A stretch of 64,000 nt of DNA. Source: Pseudomonadota bacterium. GTDB taxonomy: Bacteria > Pseudomonadota > Gammaproteobacteria > Pseudomonadales > Moraxellaceae. The notes beneath the pieces were generated by a model. The model was given only the letters and a program-made list of their open reading frames with translations, was not told the origin of the DNA and did not search any database. The stretch is from contig JAEWKT010000055.1 in NCBI GenBank assembly GCA_023393635.1, positions 1 to 64,000 of the forward strand, given 5' to 3'. The position numbers and the translations under genes are program-made. This document shows positions 1-8,571 of this stretch, in pieces; the first letter of the stretch is position 1, and each line of letters begins with the position of its first letter.

Positions 1-797
1 TCTACTGGAATAGTATCAATACCATTAATTGCAAATAGACGTCTGGCACGTGGCATGTGGTAGGCATCGGTAATTAATTCCACTCGTGGGGCGCCACCTT
101 TTTTTTGCAAAAGTAACGAGCTAAAACGTGTATTTTCGCAAGTATTCATGCTGCGGTCTTCAAGCAACAAGGCATCTACGTCATGCTGCTTTAACCAGCT
201 TTGCATATAAGGTGCCTCTACACCGCTTAGTAATATTGGCAGTGGATTATGCTTTTTTTGCTCCACTGCTTTTTCAAGCCGCATTTGGGTATAGGCATTC
301 ACCACAATATTGCGCGCACTGTCACGCCCTAAGCCGCCACCTAACACCACAATCACATGCGCACTGTTTTCATCCAAGCCAGCTTTATCGCGGTACAATT
401 GGGCATCTTGCTGTTGATAATCATCGTGTAGCTGGGCTAATGCTTCTGCCATAGTGAGGGTGCGATTTTCCTTGGTTAGTTCTGCGGCCAGCTCTTTTTG
501 TAATATCGCCACCTCTTCATCTTCTTGTAATTGTTGTTTATTTTTCTGCTCAATATCTTGTTGTTTGAGCCACTCAGGTGAGCCTGGCTCATAGGTTTCA
601 TTTTCTTCGATCTTGCCATCGCCACGCTGGCTTGCAGCCGCTATTTGGTTGACCGTCACAGGAACTTTATTTAATCCCCATAATACAGCGCGTGAATAAA
701 ATGGACTTAAAACAAATAGCACTATCAGGGCACAAATTAATGCAACGGCCACTAGCCACTTCATTAATTTTTTTTGCCAGGCTCCAAATAATGCCAT
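1..797 (-). CDS. YdcF/SanA-like DUF218 family protein (3' end outside window)
   Basis: Leftward gene open to the window edge, about 265 codons visible. It starts with ATG after an AGAGGA ribosome site. Residues 13-33 form one membrane anchor, followed by a Gln/Glu-rich linker with coiled-coil character (about 75-130) and then the DUF218 core: a strand ending in a Gly triplet (VIVVLGGGL, 148-156), an LLSG motif and TDAYHMPRA. DUF218 proteins such as SanA, ElyC and YdcF sit at the inner membrane and affect envelope integrity; their chemistry is poorly known. It follows murB with a short gap and is probably the last gene of a phosphatase-murB-ydcF operon. The long linker between anchor and core is unusual. 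Family assignment is confident, function is not. Confidence 0.8.
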   Translation of the reverse strand, partial: MALFGAWQKKLMKWLVAVALICALIVLFVLSPFYSRAVLWGLNKVPVTVNQIAAASQRGDGKIEENETYEPGSPEWLKQQDIEQKNKQQLQEDEEVAILQKELAAELTKENRTLTMAEALAQLHDDYQQQDAQLYRDKAGLDENSAHVIVVLGGGLGRDSARNIVVNAYTQMRLEKAVEQKKHNPLPILLSGVEAPYMQSWLKQHDVDALLLEDRSMNTCENTRFSSLLLQKKGGAPRVELITDAYHMPRARRLFAINGIDTIPV

Positions 798-839
798 TAG
801 TCCACATTCCTCTCATTATCAACTTGCTATCAATTTATT

Positions 840-1850
840 TTAAAAATTAACTAACACGGGTTCTGGTTCAAGTTGTATCCCAAATTTTTCCATGACTGCA
901 TCCTGCACAGCTCGACTAACGCGCTGTACATCGTGCAATGAGGCCACGCCATAATTCACCAGCACCAAAGCCTGCTTTTCGTACATGCCCACGTTGCCAA
1001 TTTGTTTGCCTTTCCAGCCTGCCTGATCAATTAGCCAGCCTGCTGCTATTTTGCATAAGCCATTGCCTTGTGGATAGCCACTTAGTTTAGGGTGTCGCAA
1101 CACTAACTGGTCATAATATTGTTGGTCAATGACAGGATTTTTAAAAAAGCTGCCTGCATTACCAATATATTTAGGGTCTGGCAGCTTGGATTGCCGAATT
1201 GCAATAATGGCATTGGCAACTGATTGCGGTGTGGGCGTAGTACCTGCCTGCGCGCGCACATCGCCATAATTTAAAATTAAATGCGGTTGCTTGCACAGCT
1301 TAAAGATGACGCGTGTAATAATCCAGTCACCTGCCTGCTGCTTAAAAATACTGTCACGATAGGCAAACTGGCATTGCTCTGGCATTAATATTTGCCAGCT
1401 TTGGCTAGGAATATGCCATGCTTTAATATGATCAATATACTGGCTTACCTCCACACCATAGGCACCAATATTTTGAATGGGTGATGCGCCCACATAGCCT
1501 GGAATGAGCGATAAATTTTCCAGCCCATACCAGCCTTGCGCCAAAGCATGTTGCACAAACGGATGCCACTCTTCCCCTGCCATCACCTCAACCAAAACAT
1601 GCTTATTGTCCTGGTTGATTACGCTAATACCCTTTAATAGAGGGCGAACCACCAACGCATTGATGGATTCAGCTAGCAAGATATTGCTACCACCAGACAA
1701 TATAAATAAAGGCAACTCATGGGCAACTTTTGAGTTTAAAACCTCTAATAACGCGGGCTCACTATCCACAGTGGCTAAATAGCTGGCTTTACTCTGCAAG
1801 CCTAGCGTATTAAATGCAGTTAAACTGGCATCCTGTTCAAACCGCAACAT
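840..1850 (-). CDS. murB: UDP-N-acetylenolpyruvoylglucosamine reductase
   Basis: MurB reduces UDP-GlcNAc-enolpyruvate to UDP-MurNAc with NADPH and FAD, the second committed step of cytoplasmic peptidoglycan precursor synthesis. The 336 residues match the type I (E. coli-like) enzyme. Visible landmarks are the FAD-binding SGGSNILL (51-59), IPGYVGASPIQNIGAYGVE (117-135), YRDSIFK (164-170), the catalytic serine in NAGSFFKNP (Ser234) and the C-terminal LEPEP that carries the catalytic glutamate (near 328-330). It starts 2 nt after the stop of the upstream phosphatase gene, so the two are almost certainly co-transcribed and perhaps translationally coupled. Confidence 0.97.
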   Translation of the reverse strand: MLRFEQDASLTAFNTLGLQSKASYLATVDSEPALLEVLNSKVAHELPLFILSGGSNILLAESINALVVRPLLKGISVINQDNKHVLVEVMAGEEWHPFVQHALAQGWYGLENLSLIPGYVGASPIQNIGAYGVEVSQYIDHIKAWHIPSQSWQILMPEQCQFAYRDSIFKQQAGDWIITRVIFKLCKQPHLILNYGDVRAQAGTTPTPQSVANAIIAIRQSKLPDPKYIGNAGSFFKNPVIDQQYYDQLVLRHPKLSGYPQGNGLCKIAAGWLIDQAGWKGKQIGNVGMYEKQALVLVNYGVASLHDVQRVSRAVQDAVMEKFGIQLEPEPVLVNF

Positions 1851-1852
1851 AA

Positions 1853-2377
1853 TTAATTCTCAAGTTTTTTTTGCTTGGCCAATATTGCACTAGACTGCCA
1901 CTGTTTTACCCAGGCTTGCGCGGCATGTTCGCATTGCACAATCACCCGCTCAAAATCCTTTGCTTCACCGTAATATGGATCTGGTACGGCTTGCTGAGGA
2001 TATACATTGCAATGCTCGCTCATTAAAGCCAGCTTGGCTTTTACATTTTTATTGCTGGCTTTTAATTGCTTTACTTGCGCTTGTAAATCGGCCAGATTGT
2101 TGTCGTCCATGGCCAAAATTAAATCAAAATGCTCAAAGTCATCGGGTTGCACCTGACGCGCGCGCAATTGTGATAAATCGTAGCCACTGTCTTTGGCGTG
2201 TTGTTGCGTACGAATATCAGGTGCTTTGTTAGGATGATAATTACTGGTTCCTGCTGAATCGACCTCTACTGCCAAACCAGCAGTTTGCGCATATTGCTGC
2301 AAAATCACTTCTGCGGTAGGCGAGCGGCAAATATTGCCCAAACAGACGCATAACACCCGATACGGCGAGCTTGTCAT
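1853..2377 (-). CDS. Low-molecular-weight protein tyrosine phosphatase
   Basis: Cytoplasmic cysteine phosphatase of the arsenate-reductase-like LMW-PTP fold. The P-loop CLGNICRS (Cys12 to Ser19 from my start) fits the CX5R(S/T) signature, and DPYYG near the C-terminus carries the general-acid aspartate. I chose the internal ATG (MTSSPYRV) because a GAGGAAA ribosome site precedes it and the family begins just before the P-loop; the open frame extends 16 codons further upstream without family similarity. Substrates may be tyrosine phosphates on a capsule kinase or small phosphoesters; nothing nearby decides this. First gene of the leftward murB operon. Confidence 0.92.
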   Translation of the reverse strand: MTSSPYRVLCVCLGNICRSPTAEVILQQYAQTAGLAVEVDSAGTSNYHPNKAPDIRTQQHAKDSGYDLSQLRARQVQPDDFEHFDLILAMDDNNLADLQAQVKQLKASNKNVKAKLALMSEHCNVYPQQAVPDPYYGEAKDFERVIVQCEHAAQAWVKQWQSSAILAKQKKLEN

Positions 2378-2495
2378 TTCCAGTATTTCCTCACAAAATA
2401 AACCCATCGAGTATAGCGGCAACACTAGTCAGGCGGCTATAGCCCGTGCAACAATGCCTTAGGTTTCAATCTGTATCAAGGGATAATCAGCCGTT

Positions 2496-3692
2496 ATGGA
2501 AAAAAAAGTGGATCAAAAAAATGAAACAAAAACCAGCAGCTTTGAGTTCAATACCGTCAAACATATTATCTGTGCCGTGGGCGCGCGGCATCAGCTAGGC
2601 GAGCATTGCGCAAAGCTTGGCTTAAAACATATTTTATTTGTGACTGATGCAGGAATTGTGCAGTATCAGTTGCATGACGATGCCCTAGCCAGTTTAAAAC
2701 AACATCATATCGATTACACCATTTATGACCAAGTGCAGGCTGATCCACCAGATCACGTCATACTCAGCGCGGTAGAACTTGCTAAATGTAAACAAATTGA
2801 TGGCGTGATTGGCTATGGCGGTGGCAGCTCTATGGACGTGGCAAAACTGATTGCTATTTTGGCCAATCCACAACAAAATCAGTCGCTAAAAGAGATGTAT
2901 GGTGTAGGCAATATCACAGGTCAACGGTTGCCGCTCATTCAGGTGCCAACCACTGCGGGCACTGGTTCTGAAGTGACTTGTGTGGCCATTGTCACCACAG
3001 GCGAAACCAGCAAAATGGGCGTTGTATCACCTACCTTGTATGCCGATATTGCTGTACTGGACGCCGAGCTTACTACGGGTTTACCACCAAACGTGACTGC
3101 CGCAACGGGCATTGACGCCATGGTACACGCGATTGAAGCCTATACCAGCGTGCATAAAAAAAACCTATATTCAGATATGCTGGCCAAACAGGCACTGCTA
3201 TTACTGGATCAAAACCTGCAAACGGCAATTCATCAGAGTGATAACCTGGTTGCCCGACAAAATATGCTATTTGGTGCCATGTTAGCGGGTCAAGCCTTTG
3301 CCAATTCTCCTGTTGCTGCAGTACATGCGCTGGCCTATCCACTAGGTGGTCATTACCATATTTCGCATGGATTATCTAATGCGCTGGTATTGTGTGAAGT
3401 GATTCGTTTTAACCTAAATCATGCCACTAAAGATTATGCAGAATTGATGCAACTGTTAAACCCTACTGCACAAGGCACAGATATAGAACTGGCAAATCAG
3501 CTGATTGACCGCCTGGAACAGCATATTATTCAAAGCGGGCTACCACGTCGCTTAAACGAACTGAATATTCCTGAACAGGATTTAGAGATGCTGGCACATG
3601 ATGCGATGCTGCAAACCCGTCTTTTGGTGAATAATCCACGGCAAGTCACTCACGCCGATGCACTGGCAATTTATCAGGCAGTTTACGTATGA
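2496..3692 (+). CDS. Iron-containing alcohol dehydrogenase (type III)
   Basis: NAD(P)-dependent dehydrogenase interconverting alcohols and aldehydes, with Fe2+ or Zn2+ at the active site. The 398 residues show the type III signatures: GGGSSMDVAK (nucleotide binding, about 108-117), TTAGTGSEVT (about 152-161), the metal-binding DAMVHAIEAYTS (about 207-218) and HALAYPLGGHYHISHG (about 278-293). The N-terminal 20 residues are Lys/Gln-rich and outside the fold. The last four bases overlap the start of the next gene (ATGA), so the pair is translationally coupled. With an alkane hydroxylase in the same genome, long-chain alcohol oxidation is conceivable, but the substrate cannot be read from sequence. 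Confidence 0.93.
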   Translation: MEKKVDQKNETKTSSFEFNTVKHIICAVGARHQLGEHCAKLGLKHILFVTDAGIVQYQLHDDALASLKQHHIDYTIYDQVQADPPDHVILSAVELAKCKQIDGVIGYGGGSSMDVAKLIAILANPQQNQSLKEMYGVGNITGQRLPLIQVPTTAGTGSEVTCVAIVTTGETSKMGVVSPTLYADIAVLDAELTTGLPPNVTAATGIDAMVHAIEAYTSVHKKNLYSDMLAKQALLLLDQNLQTAIHQSDNLVARQNMLFGAMLAGQAFANSPVAAVHALAYPLGGHYHISHGLSNALVLCEVIRFNLNHATKDYAELMQLLNPTAQGTDIELANQLIDRLEQHIIQSGLPRRLNELNIPEQDLEMLAHDAMLQTRLLVNNPRQVTHADALAIYQAVYV

Positions 3693-4192
3693 CAAACAAT
3701 GCTAACACCACATTAAAGCCACAACCGCTCAGCCAAGCCGATTTTAGATATTTTACGCCACTCACCACGCGCTGGGCAGACAACGATATTTACGGTCATG
3801 TCAATAACGTCATGTATTACAGCTTTTTTGATACCACGGCCAATCGCTACTTAATTGAGCATGGCGGACTAGATATTCATCAAGGCAATATTATTGGTCT
3901 GGTGGTAGATTCTGGCTGTAGCTATTTTGCACCCATCGCATTTCCAGACCAGCTACTAGGCGCGCTGCGGGTGGCTCACTTGGGCAAGTCGTCGGTGCGA
4001 TACGAACTAGCAATCTTTAAAGAACCCGATGCTAAAGATATGAGCTTTAATGCAGACAGTGACCAAAAAAATCTACAAGGTACTGCTGTGGCTCAAGGAC
4101 ATTTTGTGCATGTGTTTGTAGATCGTATTACTCGTCAACCTGTGGCCATGCCTGAACACTTGCGTGAGGCTTTAAGCAAACTGTGCCTTTAA
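3689..4192 (+). CDS. Acyl-CoA thioesterase, hotdog fold (YbgC/4HBT-like)
   Basis: Predicted hydrolysis of acyl-CoA to free acid and CoA. The motif RWADNDIYGHVNNVMYYSFF (about 28-47) is the classic 4-hydroxybenzoyl-CoA thioesterase signature, with the catalytic Asp before IYGHVNN. At 167 residues it is a little longer than most family members (130-150) because of a loop rich in Asp/Lys near residues 110-125. Its start codon overlaps the alcohol dehydrogenase stop, which suggests a joint role in turnover of an aldehyde or acyl intermediate. A hairpin lies shortly after the stop. Confidence 0.9.
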   Translation: MTNNANTTLKPQPLSQADFRYFTPLTTRWADNDIYGHVNNVMYYSFFDTTANRYLIEHGGLDIHQGNIIGLVVDSGCSYFAPIAFPDQLLGALRVAHLGKSSVRYELAIFKEPDAKDMSFNADSDQKNLQGTAVAQGHFVHVFVDRITRQPVAMPEHLREALSKLCL

Positions 4193-4284
4193 TATTTTAT
4201 AAATTAATGAAATAGATAGAAGCTATTAAATATGGATCATGTCGCTCATATCACTTAAAGATTTTATAAGCGCTTATATTGCAC

Positions 4285-4306
4285 TCACAATAACTCAATA
4301 TTGTGA
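4285..4306. terminator. Hairpin between convergent genes
   Basis: Perfect 8-bp stem TCACAATA/TATTGTGA with a 6-nt loop between two convergent genes (thioesterase and FMN reductase). No long T tract follows on either strand, so a terminator role is likely by position only. A 12-bp palindrome ATAAGCGCTTAT lies just before it at 4266-4277. Confidence 0.4.
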
Positions 4307-4340
4307 ATGCTGCACGGCGCTTGATTTTTAACAACAAAGT

Positions 4341-4910
4341 TTAATATTTAACCGACCCTAATGAACTTTTAAGAAACTGCTCAAACTGGGTTAAAAATTT
4401 CTGCAAAAATACTTTGGTTTTGTCGTTGGTGATTTCATATCGTTCATTAATCAGCCCATCTTCAAATTTTAAATACACTTCAGGCTGACCCATTAACTGA
4501 ATATTCAGGATTGGTAGCACACTGCGTAAATGTGATTGTGCAACGGCTGTGCCAATTTGGCCAGTGCTTGCCCCTAACATGGCAGCAGGTTTATGTCCCC
4601 AGCTATTATCTGTTGGCGGGCGCGAACCCCAGTCCAGTGCATTTTTTAATGGTGATGAAATAGTACGGTTATATTCTGGACTAACAAATAACAGACCTGC
4701 ACTCTCTTTTAGAGTTGCCTTAAATGTAGTAACCGCAGCAGGCACATTCTCCCATAAATCCTCGTTATACAAAGGCAGACCTGCAATCTCTACTAACTTA
4801 AAATGGTAAGGCGAGTGATGTTCTGCTGCCAGTTTAATCAGGGCTTTTGCAAGTTTTAAATTAATAGATTCACGGCGCAAACTCCCCACAATCACTGAAA
4901 TCGTTGTCAT
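4341..4910 (-). CDS. NAD(P)H-dependent FMN reductase (ChrR/azoreductase-like flavoprotein)
   Basis: Flavodoxin-like reductase that transfers electrons from NAD(P)H through FMN to quinones, chromate, azo dyes or free flavin. The N-terminal GSLRRESINLKLA (9-21) is the FMN-phosphate loop, and SPEYNRTISSPLKNALDW (about 77-94) is the highly conserved FMN-ring contact of the family. The 189 residues match family length. Single gene with its own upstream region, facing dnaX in the same orientation across 140 bp; no operon partner is evident. Physiological substrate unknown. Confidence 0.92.
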   Translation of the reverse strand: MTTISVIVGSLRRESINLKLAKALIKLAAEHHSPYHFKLVEIAGLPLYNEDLWENVPAAVTTFKATLKESAGLLFVSPEYNRTISSPLKNALDWGSRPPTDNSWGHKPAAMLGASTGQIGTAVAQSHLRSVLPILNIQLMGQPEVYLKFEDGLINERYEITNDKTKVFLQKFLTQFEQFLKSSLGSVKY

Positions 4911-5050
4911 GATCTTTCTCCCACCTAATAATGATCAATCATTAAGTTATAGAACAAACCACGCACGTGTTGCATATTAGTTGGGTAAGTAATTGATTCA
5001 ACATGCAACCATGTCAATCACGCTTCATACAAATGCGCTGTTCAACCAAA

Positions 5051-7027
5051 CTACTCTTTAAAAGCAACATTTAGCAGATGGGCATCAAACTGTGCAATTA
5101 AACTTTTGATCTCAGGTTCCTGACGCAATAAATGATCTGCTTGCTGCAAAGCCTGCTCATAACGTATTGCTTTTAATTGTAGCGGCAACGTGGTATCAAT
5201 TTGCTTAAACACCAGCTCTATGGTTCCCGCTGGCCACACGGTTTTCAAGGCTTGTTGTAAACCATCCATGAGTTCAGTGGCCATAAGGCGGTGCTCAGGC
5301 GAAATAACAAACTGACACTCCCCGCCAATGCTGCCTTCCATAATTCCATGCTGAGCCAAATTTAGCGTTGCTGGCGTAATATCTGCTTCTCGTAGCCAAC
5401 ATTCCCACTTTTCAATATCCCAATCGCCCGTAAGCGCGACTTGTTTATGCCGCAAAATTTGTTGTGGTAATTGTGCTGTAGCTTGATGATCCAAGGAATG
5501 TGCTGGTTTTTCTTCAACCATACTGTGTTCAGATAACTCACTTTTTACTTGAGCATTATTGCTAACTATTTCAGCTTCAACAGCTTCAACAGCTTCAACA
5601 GCTTCAACAGCTTCATTTGAGCGAATTGTATCTGCCACCACAACCGCCTCAGTGTCATTTACATCATGCAAAGAAGCTTTATCCTGGGCTGTTATCTGCT
5701 CCTCTACACGCTCAACAATCGGCTCGATATGCGTTTGCGGATGGCTGACTTTATTGTCTAGCTGATTGTTATTATCTTGAGTTGGTTCTGTTTTCTCTAT
5801 TTCTCTATTAAAATTAGTATTTACTGGTGATTGTGCATTTTCCTGAACGGTGCTCTTTTGAACAACAGTTTTCTGAATAGAACTTTCACCATTACTATGC
5901 TCACTAGACTTAACTGGCTGCTCTACCACGTCAAAATGCGGTGCCAAAGGCTTAAAGGCCAGCATGCGCAAAATGCACATATCAAAACCTTGCTGCAAAC
6001 TGACTGCAAGCTTTAGGTCTTGCCTGCCTTGTAATGCAATCTGATAATAAAGCTGGATATCAGTTGGGTCGATTTGCTCAGCCAATTGTCTTAAATGATG
6101 TTGATATTCCTGGGTTCCTTGTAGCGGCACTTGCGGTAAAAGCTGTAGTAAGGCCAATTGATGTAGCAGGCTAATCAGTTGATCAAGTATTGCTTTTAAA
6201 TCTACTGCCTGATTAGACAAATTTTGCAAAATCTGACTAACCTGCTGGCCATTATTTTGATAAATAGCCTGCATCAAATGCACCAGCTGACCTTTATCCA
6301 GCAAGCCCAGCATGTCTTGTACATCGCTACCTTGCAGTTGACCTTGCCCATAAGCGATGGCCTGATCTGTTAAAGAGAGCGCATCACGTAACGAACCTTG
6401 CGCGGCTTCGGCCAGTTGCCACAGTGCCTTGTCATCTGAGCCAATCGCTTCTTGAGATAAAATATCAGCCAAATGGTCGTGGATTTCCTGCTGCTGTAAA
6501 GGCCGCAAGGTAAACTGTAAACAACGGGACAGCACAGTCACAGGCAGTTTTTGTGGGTCAGTCGTGGCCAGTAAAAACTTCACATGCTCAGGTGGTTCTT
6601 CCAGAGTTTTAAGCAAAGCATTAAAACTATGTGTAGACAGCATGTGTACTTCATCAATTAAATAAACCTTATAACGTCCCTGAGTTGGTGCATAAGGCAC
6701 GTTATCCAATAGCTCACGTGTGTCTTCTACTTTAGTACGTGATGCCGCATCAATTTCAATTAAATCAATAAAACGGCCTTCATTAATGGCAGTACAGGTG
6801 GCACAGGTTTCGCAGGGTGTGGCACTGATACCAGTTTCACAGTTAAGGCATTTAGATAAAATACGTGCAATGGTGGTTTTGCCCACGCCTCGTGTGCCAG
6901 TAAATAAATAAGCATGATGCAAACGGTTACGCTCAAGCGCACTCGTTAAAGCTTTAGAAACATGCGTTTGCCCAACCAATTGATCAAAATTGCGTGGGCG
7001 ATATTTACGGGCAAGAACCTGATACAT
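5051..7027 (-). CDS. dnaX: DNA polymerase III subunits gamma and tau
   Basis: Clamp-loader ATPase of the replicative polymerase. Domains: AAA+ module with Walker A GTRGVGKT (44-51), zinc cysteines 63, 72, 75 and 78, Walker B LIDEVH (123-128), sensor/SRC motif (167-169), then the oligomerisation domain to about residue 360. A long acidic, low-complexity linker (about 370-530) precedes the tau-specific C-terminal region that in E. coli contacts polymerase alpha and DnaB. I could not see an A-rich slippery heptamer like the one that makes gamma in E. coli, so a short form is not predicted. A 9-bp tandem repeat adds Ala-Val-Glu units to the linker. ybaB and recR, its neighbours in E. coli, lie more than 30 kb away. 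Confidence 0.97.
   Translation of the reverse strand: MYQVLARKYRPRNFDQLVGQTHVSKALTSALERNRLHHAYLFTGTRGVGKTTIARILSKCLNCETGISATPCETCATCTAINEGRFIDLIEIDAASRTKVEDTRELLDNVPYAPTQGRYKVYLIDEVHMLSTHSFNALLKTLEEPPEHVKFLLATTDPQKLPVTVLSRCLQFTLRPLQQQEIHDHLADILSQEAIGSDDKALWQLAEAAQGSLRDALSLTDQAIAYGQGQLQGSDVQDMLGLLDKGQLVHLMQAIYQNNGQQVSQILQNLSNQAVDLKAILDQLISLLHQLALLQLLPQVPLQGTQEYQHHLRQLAEQIDPTDIQLYYQIALQGRQDLKLAVSLQQGFDMCILRMLAFKPLAPHFDVVEQPVKSSEHSNGESSIQKTVVQKSTVQENAQSPVNTNFNREIEKTEPTQDNNNQLDNKVSHPQTHIEPIVERVEEQITAQDKASLHDVNDTEAVVVADTIRSNEAVEAVEAVEAVEAEIVSNNAQVKSELSEHSMVEEKPAHSLDHQATAQLPQQILRHKQVALTGDWDIEKWECWLREADITPATLNLAQHGIMEGSIGGECQFVISPEHRLMATELMDGLQQALKTVWPAGTIELVFKQIDTTLPLQLKAIRYEQALQQADHLLRQEPEIKSLIAQFDAHLLNVAFKE
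5572..5616. repeat. 9-bp in-frame tandem repeat within dnaX
   Basis: Four perfect copies of CAGCTTCAA followed by a fifth with one change (CAGCTTCAT), lying in the tau linker. On the coding strand each unit adds Ala-Val-Glu, giving the run AVEAVEAVEAVEA near residues 471-485. Copy-number change would keep the frame. Confidence 0.9.
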
Positions 7028-7126
7028 GAAAACTCCTGTCTAAGCCCATAGCATAACGGATTTTGCCATAAAAACAGAGTCTAAAACTCAGTGTTCATAC
7101 CTTGGCAGCAGCGCGCAATGGCCAAT

Positions 7127-8410
7127 TTAACGCCAGCCTTTTTTACCTGTTAAATGTAAATCAGCCGTTTGTAGTGCAGCTTGCGTTAACCACCATAAGC
7201 GATAATCGCCTGTGACGCTACTGCCTGCAAAATTATGAATATAAGCAAAACTTAAATCACGTGATGGGTCGCACCACGCGCCAGAGCCATTATAACCAAT
7301 ATGTCCAAAACCACTGGGCGCACGCTTACCCAGTGTTAATATACGGTGATAACCCAGACGCCAGTTCATGGGCAACATCATAATACGGTCGCGCTGCGTG
7401 GTTTGAATTTGGCTTAATTGTTGAACACGCTTTTGGCTTATATATTGCTGCCCGTCAATTTCACCGCCTCGACTTAACATAGCATACATTTTAGCCAAAG
7501 ACCTTGCGGTAAATACACCATTGGCGGCAGGAATACAGGCCTGCAAAGCACGATCATTAAAAAAACTAAAGCGGCTAATTCCTTTTGGCATGAGCGCATC
7601 TTCTGCTTCATAAGGATCAAGACCCGTTAGTTTTATTGCTTTTTCCTGCAAACTTAAAGGACGACGTCCATTTGCTAACAAAGGTGGATGCTTTTTGATT
7701 GAGGCTTTTGCCGAATCAGTTTTTTTAAGCCTGGATGCAGGCATAATTGGCCTTGCCACTCGATCCAGTTCAGCCTCAGGCACACCAAAATAAGCACCAT
7801 CCAATTGTAATGGCTTTACCAGCTCGTCCTGAAAAATTTCACACACTGACTGTCCCGTTACTTTTTCAATCACCCCACCCAGTAGCCAGCCAAATGTTAA
7901 GGCCTGATAAGCGGTTTGGGTTCCAGGTTCAAAGCGTGGACTGATATTTTCACATACCTTAAGCATCTCGTGCCAATCCAGCATTTGTGCAGCGGACTGT
8001 ATATTTTGTCGTATATCAAACAGCCCCGATTGATGCGACAACACATGGCGCAATGTAATGTGTTGCTTGCCATTTTTGCCAAATTCTGGCCAGTAATGGG
8101 CTACTGTCTGGTCATAGTCCAGTAAGCCCTGATCTGCCAAACGATGGCACAACGTCGCCAGTGCTGCTTTACCCGTAGAAAAACTTAAAGCCATGCTGTC
8201 CTGCTGCCATGGCGTATCCTGTTTTAATTGCCCAGTCCAGACATCAACAACTTTTTCACCCTTAAAATAAACAGTAAGGGCAGAACCACCACGTCCCTGT
8301 ACAGGCTGAATTCTCTTAAAAATATTCGCTAATGAGGAAAACGACTCATGGTAATCACCTTTTAAATCGACCTGGGTTAAACCTAAAATTTGCTGTAATT
8401 GCATGTTCAT
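7127..8410 (-). CDS. Serine hydrolase of the beta-lactamase/EstB esterase family
   Basis: Class C beta-lactamase fold enzyme, more likely a carboxylesterase than a true beta-lactamase. The nucleophile motif SxxK reads STGK (Ser78, Lys81 from my start), the catalytic Tyr lies in AYQALTFGW (near 168), and a C-terminal FGHIGYNGSG replaces the KTG box, as in EstB-like esterases. No signal peptide is visible, so it is probably cytoplasmic. The open frame runs 17 codons further upstream, but an ATG there (MNMQLQQ) agrees better with family length; the ribosome site is weak either way. Upstream neighbour is separated by a terminator, so it is monocistronic. Confidence 0.9.
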   Translation of the reverse strand: MNMQLQQILGLTQVDLKGDYHESFSSLANIFKRIQPVQGRGGSALTVYFKGEKVVDVWTGQLKQDTPWQQDSMALSFSTGKAALATLCHRLADQGLLDYDQTVAHYWPEFGKNGKQHITLRHVLSHQSGLFDIRQNIQSAAQMLDWHEMLKVCENISPRFEPGTQTAYQALTFGWLLGGVIEKVTGQSVCEIFQDELVKPLQLDGAYFGVPEAELDRVARPIMPASRLKKTDSAKASIKKHPPLLANGRRPLSLQEKAIKLTGLDPYEAEDALMPKGISRFSFFNDRALQACIPAANGVFTARSLAKMYAMLSRGGEIDGQQYISQKRVQQLSQIQTTQRDRIMMLPMNWRLGYHRILTLGKRAPSGFGHIGYNGSGAWCDPSRDLSFAYIHNFAGSSVTGDYRLWWLTQAALQTADLHLTGKKGWR

Positions 8411-8474
8411 TCCATTTCTCAATATTTTTAATTGATCCAACACCAATACTAATTGCAGCACACACCCTACAGCA

Positions 8475-8504
8475 ATAAAAAAAGCTGACCTTATTGATCA
8501 GCTT
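8475..8504 (-). terminator. Rho-independent terminator after the MaoC gene
   Basis: Stem AAGCTGA/TCAGCTT with a 9-nt loop; read leftward it is followed by a run of seven T. It closes the MaoC-like gene transcript and separates it from the EstB-type gene. Confidence 0.85.
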
Positions 8505-8571
8505 CTTTAGTATTAGCTCATTATTTCATTGCTTACTTCTGTATGAAAACACATTCTCTGAGCAACACAAA

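Noticed and set aside
5051..7027. Programmed frameshift producing gamma from dnaX
   Set aside because: No A AAA AAG-type slippery heptamer with a downstream hairpin was found in the coding strand.
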